This document shows, piece after piece, positions 8,389-14,276 of a DNA stretch of 64,000 nt; positions within the stretch are counted from its first letter, which is position 1, and each line of letters begins with the position of its first letter. The stretch spans positions 124,887 through 188,886 of the forward strand of contig DUBO01000051.1 in assembly GCA_012960245.1 (NCBI GenBank). The letters are read 5' to 3'. Source of the stretch: Candidatus Binatota bacterium (GTDB lineage Bacteria; Desulfobacterota; Binatia; UBA1149). The notes under the pieces were generated by a model. The model was not told the origin of the DNA and did not search any database. It saw only the letters and a program-made list of their open reading frames with translations. Both the position numbers and the translations under genes were made by a program.

Positions 8389-9747
8389 TTGCGCTACCTG
8401 CCGCATACAGCGACCGACATCAGCCAGATGCTGGCCACCGTGGGGGTGGAGTCCGTAGACGAGTTGCTCGAACAGGTGCCCGCGAATCTTCGCGCGCAAC
8501 AGGCCCTCGGACTGCCCGATGGCTGCCCTGAAGCCGAGGTCCTGGAGCGGGCCAGCGAGTTGGCCGCGAGCAACAGTATCCTGCCTTCCTTCCAGGGGGC
8601 AGGCTGCTACCGGCGGCACGTGCCCTCGGTGGTTTCTGCTGTTTTGTCCCGTGCCGAGTTTGCGACCGCCTACACCCCTTACCAGCCCGAGGTCAGCCAG
8701 GGAACGCTGCAGGCCTGTTTCGAGTTCCAGACTTACGTGGCGCGCTTGTGCGGACTCGACGTGGCCAACGCTAGTCTCTACGACGGGGCTTCGGCCCTGG
8801 CGGAGGCCGTGCTGCTGGCGGTCAGGGTCGGCCGTGGCCGCCGCCGCGTGCTCATGTCTGCCGGTGTTCACCCCGCCTACCGCGCCGTGACCGAGACCTA
8901 CCTGCGTGGCTCGGGTGACTCGGAAGTAGAGCTGATCGGGTTGGATGACAACGGGCGCACCGACGCCGAGCTGCTAGAGAAAGCGCTGGGCGATGACGTA
9001 GCGGCCATCTGCACGGGCTACCCCAATTTTTACGGCGTAATCGACGATCTCGCCACGGCTTCACGGCTGGCGCGGCGTTGCGGTGCCTTGTCGTTGAGCG
9101 TTACCAGCGAGCCCCTGGCCCTGGGCCTGCTGAGGTCTCCCGGCGAACTCGGGGCCGACGTGGCCGTGGCCGAGGGGCAGGGGCTGGGCTTGCCCCTCTC
9201 TTACGGCGGACCAGGGGTCGGCCTGTTCGCCGCGAGGCAGCAATACCTGCGCCAGGTTCCCGGTCGCCTCGTGGGCGAGACCCTCGACAGCAACGGGAGG
9301 AGGGGCTACGTTCTCACCCTGGCCACCCGCGAGCAACACATACGCAGGGAACGCGCGACGTCCAACATCTGCACTAACCAGGGATTGGCGGCGCTGGCGG
9401 TCACCACCTTCCTGGGTGTGGCCGGGCGCAAGGGACTGAGAAAACTTGCGGCTCTCAATACCGTGCGGGCCCACCAGTTGGCCGAGCGCCTGGCGTCCGA
9501 AGCCGGCCTCGCCCCGGTTTTCAGTGCGCCGTTTTTTAACGAGTTCGCCATCGAGGTGCCCGACAGCAAGCGCTGGTTCGATGACTGCGTGCAGCGTGGT
9601 GTTATTCCCGGGGTGCGCGTGGCTGATCTCGAAGACAGCTGCGCGGATGACGGCGATAACCGGGTGCTGGTGACTGTGACCGAGGTCAACAGCGACGCGG
9701 ACTTTGACCTGCTGGTTTCGACAGCTCGGCAGAGCATGGCGGCTTGA
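8389..9747 (+). CDS. gcvPA: Glycine dehydrogenase (decarboxylating) subunit 1
   Basis: N-terminal half of the two-gene form of the P protein, which with GcvPB decarboxylates glycine and loads the aminomethyl group on GcvH. It is 452 residues, the usual size, with MRYLPHTATDISQML at the start, FQGAGCYRRHVPSVV and TAYTPYQPEVSQGTLQ. It starts with a TTG only three bases after gcvH. This subunit lacks the PLP lysine, which lies in the partner. The split P protein is typical of many deltaproteobacteria, Firmicutes and archaea, unlike the fused gammaproteobacterial GcvP. Confidence 0.95.
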   Translation: MRYLPHTATDISQMLATVGVESVDELLEQVPANLRAQQALGLPDGCPEAEVLERASELAASNSILPSFQGAGCYRRHVPSVVSAVLSRAEFATAYTPYQPEVSQGTLQACFEFQTYVARLCGLDVANASLYDGASALAEAVLLAVRVGRGRRRVLMSAGVHPAYRAVTETYLRGSGDSEVELIGLDDNGRTDAELLEKALGDDVAAICTGYPNFYGVIDDLATASRLARRCGALSLSVTSEPLALGLLRSPGELGADVAVAEGQGLGLPLSYGGPGVGLFAARQQYLRQVPGRLVGETLDSNGRRGYVLTLATREQHIRRERATSNICTNQGLAALAVTTFLGVAGRKGLRKLAALNTVRAHQLAERLASEAGLAPVFSAPFFNEFAIEVPDSKRWFDDCVQRGVIPGVRVADLEDSCADDGDNRVLVTVTEVNSDADFDLLVSTARQSMAA

Positions 9748-9785
9748 GGCAGGCGTGGTGAGGTGGGGGACATGAGGTTATTGGC

Positions 9786-11243
9786 GTGAGTGCTGGAGTA
9801 GACAGGGGTCCGGAGAAGACCGTGTTCGAGAAGGGCAGTCCGGGCCGCTGTGGGTTGGACCTGCCCGAACCGGGGCCGTTGCCCCTGGATCCGAAACTGC
9901 TGAGAGCCGACCTTGAGGGCTTTCCAGAAATGAGCGAGCCGGAGGTCCTGCGCCACTATCTACGCCTTTCGCAGCTCAACTATTCGGCTGCTGCCGATTT
10001 TTATCCACTGGGTTCGTGCACGATGAAGTACAACCCGGTCGTGAACGACAAGGTAGCGGGGCTCGAAGGTTTCGTGGCGTCGCACCCCTATGCACCGGTT
10101 GAACTCGTGCAGGGCAACCTGCGCCTGATGCGCGAGCTGGAAGAATGGCTGGTCGAAATCAGCGGCCTTTCCTCGGTGTCGTTGCAGCCGGCCGCCGGAG
10201 CGCAGGGCGAACTGGCCGGTATCAAGATAATGCGCGCCTGGCATGAAGAGCAGGGCAAGCCGCGCAGCAAGGTGCTCATTCCCGCCAGTGCGCACGGCAC
10301 CAACCCCGCCAGTGCTGCCCTCTGCGGTTACGACAGCGTCGTCGTGCCGGTAGGCGACGACGGGCTGGTGTCGGTCGACGCGGTAAGGGAACTGCTCGAC
10401 GACGAGGTCGCCGGGCTGATGATCACCAATCCCAATACGCTGGGTCTGTTCGAGCCGGCGATGGGCGAGATCACGGCCGCGGTGCACGAGTTCGGCGGAC
10501 TGGTTTACATGGACGGCGCCAACATGAACGCGCTCATGGGCGTGGCTCGACCGGGCGACATGGGCGCCGACATTCTCCACGTGAACCTGCACAAGACTTT
10601 TTCTACTCCGCACGGTGGCGGTGGCCCGGGGGCCGGGCCACTGGCGGTGACCGAGCAGCTGGAAAAATACCTTCCGTCGCCGCGCATGGTTGAAAAAGAC
10701 GGCAAACTCGATTGGGACTACGACCGGCCCGATTCTATCGGTCCGGTGCGGTCGTTTTACGGCAACTTCGGGATACTCGTTCGTGCCTGGGCTTATATGA
10801 AAGCTTGCGGAGGCGACGGCCTGACCGAGGTGACACGCATGGCGGTGCTGGCTGCCAATTACCTCAAGGCGCGCCTCGAGCAGGAGTATCATCTCCCCTG
10901 CGATGGCCCGTGTATGCACGAGGTTGTCTTTACGGACAAGAAACTGGAAGGGGGAGTAAAGACCCTCGATCTGGCCAAGCGCTTGCTCGATTACGGCTTT
11001 CACGCGCCCACTATTTATTTCCCCTTGGTGGTGGAGGGCGCCATCATGATCGAGCCCACCGAGAGCGAGCCCCTGGAAACCCTTGACGAATTTGCCGACG
11101 CGATGCTCGCTATTGCCCGCGAGGCGCGGGAGGATCCGGGCAAGGTAAAAAACGCCCCGTTCAACACCCCGGTGGCCCGGCTCGACGAAACCAGGGCAGC
11201 CAGGCACCCGCGCCTGGTGTGGACGGCCGAGGAATCGGCCTGA
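9786..11243 (+). CDS. gcvPB: Glycine dehydrogenase (decarboxylating) subunit 2
   Basis: PLP-binding half of the two-gene glycine decarboxylase; 485 residues. The cofactor lysine is Lys270 in HVNLHKTFSTPHGGGGPG. Other signatures are FYPLGSCTMKYNP (near residue 77), AHGTNPASAALCGY and MTNPNTLGLFEP-like sequence (MITNPNTLGLFEP). GTG start; the preceding 38-base gap has a weak purine-rich stretch rather than a clear Shine-Dalgarno. It completes the glycine cleavage genes except the shared lipoamide dehydrogenase (L protein), which is not in the window. Confidence 0.96.
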   Translation: MSAGVDRGPEKTVFEKGSPGRCGLDLPEPGPLPLDPKLLRADLEGFPEMSEPEVLRHYLRLSQLNYSAAADFYPLGSCTMKYNPVVNDKVAGLEGFVASHPYAPVELVQGNLRLMRELEEWLVEISGLSSVSLQPAAGAQGELAGIKIMRAWHEEQGKPRSKVLIPASAHGTNPASAALCGYDSVVVPVGDDGLVSVDAVRELLDDEVAGLMITNPNTLGLFEPAMGEITAAVHEFGGLVYMDGANMNALMGVARPGDMGADILHVNLHKTFSTPHGGGGPGAGPLAVTEQLEKYLPSPRMVEKDGKLDWDYDRPDSIGPVRSFYGNFGILVRAWAYMKACGGDGLTEVTRMAVLAANYLKARLEQEYHLPCDGPCMHEVVFTDKKLEGGVKTLDLAKRLLDYGFHAPTIYFPLVVEGAIMIEPTESEPLETLDEFADAMLAIAREAREDPGKVKNAPFNTPVARLDETRAARHPRLVWTAEESA

Positions 11244-11311
11244 CAATGGTTTTCTCGGAGCGGTCCTTGGAGTATTATCAATTACATTGCGACGACTGCT
11301 TGGAGGTCTAA

Positions 11312-11560
11312 ATGTTCGGACTGGGTGTTACCGAGCTCATAATCATACTCGTGATCATCCTGATCATGTTCGGTGCCGGCAAGTTGCCGGAAATCGGCGA
11401 AGGATTGGGTAGGGGGATCAAGAATTTCCGGCGGGCCACCCGGCAGTCCGACGAGATTGACGTCACCCCGGCATCGGAATCCGAACAGGGTGATGACGAT
11501 AACGGCGATGTCAGCGGTGGTGGCCAGGCAGGGGGCGGGCCGACACAACCCGGTAGCTGA
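11312..11560 (+). CDS. tatA: Sec-independent (Tat) translocase subunit TatA
   Basis: 82-residue TatA/TatE-type protein that oligomerises to form the twin-arginine export pore. Residues 3-20 form the single transmembrane helix ([18 protein letters not shown]), followed by the hinge [20 protein letters not shown] and a polar tail rich in Glu, Asp and Gly. ATG start with a TTGGAGGT ribosome site. No tatB or tatC is adjacent. Its last 50 bases overlap, in antisense, the 3' end of the minus-strand gene that follows, so the two transcripts converge within coding sequence. Confidence 0.92.
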   Translation: MFGLGVTELIIILVIILIMFGAGKLPEIGEGLGRGIKNFRRATRQSDEIDVTPASESEQGDDDNGDVSGGGQAGGGPTQPGS

Positions 11561-12101
11561 CGTTCTCCACGCTGCGTCGCAGTGCGGGAAACGTCGCCTG
11601 GCACCTGGTCTTATCCTGCGGATGCAGGAGGAAGCCCGTGCCGGGATCGAGATCGCGAAGAACGAGCAGCTGGTCCGTGGTTAATCTTCTCAGTAATCGA
11701 GGCGACACGTTTCGTCCGCAGGGCGTCGTGGACACGGCCTGTGTTTTGTTGCCCAGCGACGCGCGCGCTTCGATGACCACGGATTCAAGTGCCACCGAAC
11801 CGTGGTTGGTCACCGAGGTTTCGAGTACCAGGGCACGCCGGTGATCGCTGGAAACTATGAAATATGCTTTCGCGTCGTCGACGCGGAGCTGGCGCAGAAG
11901 GGCCGGGTCGGAAGCCAGGCTGCGTGCCGGACCCGGTGCGGGGATAGCGGCGAGTACCGAGTCGGCCAGTGCGTGATTGAAGGCCAGGGCCAGGGTTATC
12001 ATACCGTATGCACTGCACAGGGCAGTGAGGAGCACGAAGGCCGTGGCGATCGGAGTGCGCTGCTTGCGCTTGAGAATAACTGTTCTGGAACGAGTAGCCA
12101 C
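11511..12101 (-). CDS. DUF3426-like single-pass membrane protein
   Basis: 196 residues from a GTG start. A basic N-terminus is followed by one transmembrane helix (about residues 17-42), then a periplasmic domain. That domain resembles DUF3426: a strand region [22 protein letters not shown], a lone CGRNV cysteine, [13 protein letters not shown] and a final beta region [13 protein letters not shown]. Unlike many DUF3426 proteins it has no N-terminal MJ0042 zinc ribbon. A sigma-70-like promoter on the same strand lies just upstream (TTGCCG, 17 bases, TAGAAT), which supports the reading. The family has no firm function. Competing plus-strand frames here are short and featureless. Confidence 0.62.
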   Translation of the reverse strand: MATRSRTVILKRKQRTPIATAFVLLTALCSAYGMITLALAFNHALADSVLAAIPAPGPARSLASDPALLRQLRVDDAKAYFIVSSDHRRALVLETSVTNHGSVALESVVIEARASLGNKTQAVSTTPCGRNVSPRLLRRLTTDQLLVLRDLDPGTGFLLHPQDKTRCQATFPALRRSVENVSYRVVSARPLPGHHR

Positions 12102-12121
12102 GGGGAGTTACGACGCCACCC

Positions 12122-12150
12122 ATTCTACGGCGGCCAGTGGCTGGCGGCAA
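12122..12150 (-). promoter_or_regulatory. Sigma-70-like promoter for the DUF3426-like gene
   Basis: Read on the minus strand: -35 TTGCCG (12150-12145), 17-base spacer, -10 TAGAAT (12127-12122). The expected start of transcription near 12115 leaves a 14-base leader before the GTG at 12101. The rest of the 124-base gap up to the glycosyltransferase start contains a GGGAGGAGAGGG purine run (about 12200-12210) but no convincing plus-strand promoter. Confidence 0.5.
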
Positions 12151-12225
12151 TCACCTCGTGGCCGATAGTGGGGCAAAATTGTCAGGGGATGCGGCGATGG
12201 GAGGAGAGGGTAGTGGGGCAATACA

Positions 12226-13035
12226 GTGGAATGTGAATTAACGGTGGTTCTGCCCGCGTACAACGAGGCGGGCAATATTGGCGAGGTGGTCGCCGAGACC
12301 GAGCGGGTGCTCAGTGAGCAGCAGATAGACTACGAAATACGCGTGGTTGACGATGGCAGTACCGACGGTACCGCGCTGGTGCTCGATGCTTTGCAGCGCA
12401 ACAACGCGAGGGTGAGCATCAGTACCCATCCGCTCAACCGGGGTTATGGCGCGGCGGTAAAGAGTGGTCTGCGCGGCGCGAGGGGCGCCCACGTTCTCGT
12501 GAGTGATGGGGACGGGCAGTTTTCGATGATGGGCTTTGATTCGCTGTGGAAGGCCCGCCGCGAGGCCGACCTCGTGCTGGGCTTTCGCCTGACCAGGCGT
12601 GATCCGGCCCACCGGCGTGCCGCTGGGTGGATCTACAGTCGCCTGGTAGTGCCGCTGTTGTTCGGTCTGCGGGTCCGCGACGTGAATTGCGGCTACAAGC
12701 TGTTTTCACGTGCTGCTATTGATGGCCTTGAGCCCCACGCGAATGGCGCGTTGGTTTACGCGGAGTTGTTGGCCCGCGCGCTCAAGCGAGGCGCGAGTTT
12801 GACCGAGGTTGGGGTCGAGCATCTTCCCCGCGGATCGGGCACCTCCACCGGCCTCAAGCCCTCGGTGGTGTTTCGGGCCCTACGGGAGTTGTCGCGCGTG
12901 AGGGCTGCCATCAACCGCGAAGGGCCTGTGCCGGGCGGCGTCTTTACGGCTGCGGTACGCGACGGTGAAGCGCTGCTCGGCAGCCAGGCAGGCTTGCGGC
13001 CGGGCGACGATGCGTTACAATCCCCGCCTTCCTAG
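12226..13035 (+). CDS. Family 2 glycosyltransferase, DPM1/polyprenyl-phosphate type
   Basis: 269 residues. GT-A fold motifs: VVLPAYNEAGNIGEVV at the N-terminus, DDGSTDGT (near residue 41), the DGDGQ metal/nucleotide motif, and a conserved DVNCGYKLFSR region as in dolichol-phosphate-mannose-synthase-like enzymes that transfer a sugar to a polyprenyl phosphate. No membrane helices follow the catalytic domain. GTG start at 12226. The stop is only three bases before the mature tRNA-Leu, and the last 15-20 codons overlap a plausible tRNA promoter, so the extreme C-terminus is probably unconstrained by protein function. Sugar and acceptor are unknown. Confidence 0.88.
   Translation: MECELTVVLPAYNEAGNIGEVVAETERVLSEQQIDYEIRVVDDGSTDGTALVLDALQRNNARVSISTHPLNRGYGAAVKSGLRGARGAHVLVSDGDGQFSMMGFDSLWKARREADLVLGFRLTRRDPAHRRAAGWIYSRLVVPLLFGLRVRDVNCGYKLFSRAAIDGLEPHANGALVYAELLARALKRGASLTEVGVEHLPRGSGTSTGLKPSVVFRALRELSRVRAAINREGPVPGGVFTAAVRDGEALLGSQAGLRPGDDALQSPPS
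12994..13021 (+). promoter_or_regulatory. Promoter for tRNA-Leu, inside the glycosyltransferase 3' end
   Basis: -35 TTGCGG (12994-12999), 16-base spacer, -10 TACAAT (13016-13021), followed by a GC-only discriminator CCCCGCC, the kind found at stringently controlled stable-RNA promoters. The expected start is near 13028, giving a leader of about ten bases before the tRNA 5' end. Confidence 0.6.
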
Positions 13036-13038
13036 CTG

Positions 13039-13125
13039 GCGAAAGTGGCGGAACTGGTAGACGCGCAGGATTCAGGTTCCTGTGGCCGCGAGGTCGTGGG
13101 GGTTCGAGTCCCCCCTTTCGCACCA
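13039..13125 (+). tRNA. tRNA-Leu (anticodon CAG), CCA encoded
   Basis: 87 bases including an encoded CCA. Acceptor arms GCGAAAG (13039-13045) and CTTTCGC (13115-13121) pair fully, with discriminator A. The anticodon stem CAGGA/TCCTG frames the loop TTCAGGT, so the anticodon is CAG (reads CUG). A long type II variable arm (GGCC/GGTC stem) and the GGTTCGAGTC T-loop region confirm tRNA-Leu. Only 27 bases separate it from the flavin reductase start, without a terminator, so the two may be cotranscribed. Confidence 0.97.
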
Positions 13126-13152
13126 GCAAGGAAACCCGGGGGAGTCGCGCGC

Positions 13153-13638
13153 ATGGACAGCAATAGCTTCAGAGACATCATGGGCGGCTTTGCCACGGGA
13201 GTTACCGTGGTCACGACTTGCGTAGACGGGCTCTACCACGGGTTTACGGCCAACGCCGTGAGCTCTGTGTCCCTGGATCCTCCCCTGCTGCTCGTCTGTG
13301 CCGACAAGGGTGGTATAGCCCACGGCCAGCTTGCGCGCGCCGAGAGCTTTGGCGTCAGCATCCTGTCGGCCGAACAGGAAGCGGTGTCCAACCTTTTTGC
13401 GTCCAGGGGTGAGCCCGGAGCAGGGGGCATGCGGGATCTGCCGTTTCGCGTGGGCGAATCGGGGGCTCCACTGCTCGACGGCGCCTTGGCCTGGCTGGAA
13501 TGCCGAAGCCACTCCCAGGCCGAGGGGGGCGACCACACGATATTTTTCGGTGAAGCGGTCGATGGCGGCAGCAATGCCGAACAGGGCCCGTTGCTGTTTT
13601 TCCGCGGCGGCTACCGCTTCGTCTCACCCGCCGGCTAA
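13153..13638 (+). CDS. Flavin reductase-like domain protein
   Basis: 161 residues, about the size of the NADH:FMN oxidoreductase components of two-component flavin monooxygenases. Family features are the N-terminal RDIMGGFATGVTVVTT, GFTANAVSSVSLDPPLLLVC and the late ALAWLECRSHS strand before HTIFFGEAV. The frame is open back into the tRNA, but the ATG at 13153 has a CGGGGGAG ribosome site and starts at the usual family position. No monooxygenase partner gene is adjacent, so the substrate system is unknown. It may be read from the tRNA-Leu promoter. Confidence 0.88.
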   Translation: MDSNSFRDIMGGFATGVTVVTTCVDGLYHGFTANAVSSVSLDPPLLLVCADKGGIAHGQLARAESFGVSILSAEQEAVSNLFASRGEPGAGGMRDLPFRVGESGAPLLDGALAWLECRSHSQAEGGDHTIFFGEAVDGGSNAEQGPLLFFRGGYRFVSPAG

Positions 13639-13682
13639 GCCTGGGCTGCCAGCTGAACGGGGCCTGGTGAGCCCGCCACTCG

Positions 13683-14162
13683 CTACAGCGAGGCGACTTT
13701 CTTGAAGGCCTCGATCACCGCTTCGGGAGCCTGAACGAGCTCGATGAGCACGCCTTCGCCGCTTATGGGTGATTCCTCGTTGCCCTTGGGGTGAATAAAG
13801 CAGACGTCAAAACCGGCAGCTCCCTTGCGTATGCCGCCGGGTGTAAAGCGCATTCCCTGTTCCCCGAGCCAGGTCACGGCGGCCGCGAGGTCATCGATCC
13901 ACAAGCCGATGTGGTTGAGCGGGGGGTTATGAACGGCCGGGCGCTTTTCGGGGTCAATCGGCTGCATGAGGTCGACTTCCACCTTGAGCGGGCCGCTGCC
14001 GGCCACGGTAATGTCTTCGTCGACGTTTTCCTTTTCGCTTCGAAAATCGCCGGTAACGGTGAGGCCCAGGGTGTCTACCCACAGTCTTCGCAGGGCGCCC
14101 TTGTCCAGGCTTCCCACTGCTATCTGTTGTATACCCAGTACGCTGAACGGTCTGTCACTCAT
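13683..14162 (-). CDS. VOC-superfamily protein, methylmalonyl-CoA-epimerase/glyoxalase-like
   Basis: 159 residues with two beta-alpha-beta-beta-beta modules. The second half ([11 protein letters not shown], then FIHPKGNEE and [10 protein letters not shown]) closely resembles methylmalonyl-CoA epimerase. Of the epimerase metal ligands (His, Gln, His, Glu), the third (His in LNHIG) and fourth (Glu in LIEL) are present, but the first His is Gln (GIQQIAV) and the second position appears to be Glu or Asp in VEVDL. It may therefore be an epimerase, a glyoxalase/lactoylglutathione-lyase-like enzyme, or something else; database annotations of similar proteins are often lactoylglutathione lyase. ATG start with an AGGGAGGAA ribosome site. 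Divergent from valS. Confidence 0.85.
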   Translation of the reverse strand: MSDRPFSVLGIQQIAVGSLDKGALRRLWVDTLGLTVTGDFRSEKENVDEDITVAGSGPLKVEVDLMQPIDPEKRPAVHNPPLNHIGLWIDDLAAAVTWLGEQGMRFTPGGIRKGAAGFDVCFIHPKGNEESPISGEGVLIELVQAPEAVIEAFKKVASL

Positions 14163-14239
14163 GTTCTTCCTCCCTCGTCGGTCGAGGCGTCGGGACTCTA
14201 GCCCCCGTGGCTCTCAAGCTCAACAACGACCGGGCCTCT

Positions 14240-14268
14240 TTGACCGTTGCCCCGGCCTGCTGTATTTC
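14240..14268 (+). promoter_or_regulatory. Possible valS promoter placing the transcript start at the GTG
   Basis: -35 TTGACC (14240-14245, five of six consensus bases), 17-base spacer, -10 TATTTC (14263-14268, only the first three bases fit well). The expected start near 14275 falls within two or three bases of the GTG at 14277, and there is no Shine-Dalgarno, so a leaderless message is possible. The remainder of the 84 to 114 base divergent gap holds the ribosome site of the VOC gene. Confidence 0.35.
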
Positions 14269-14276
14269 CGGGTTCC

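Noticed and set aside
11244-11311. Promoter for tatA (TATTAT at 11273)
   Set aside because: The -10-like box has no acceptable -35 (TTTTCT only), so I do not list it.
13045-13152. N-terminal extension of the flavin reductase frame
   Set aside because: The extension is translated tRNA-Leu sequence; the ATG at 13153 has the ribosome site and the family start.
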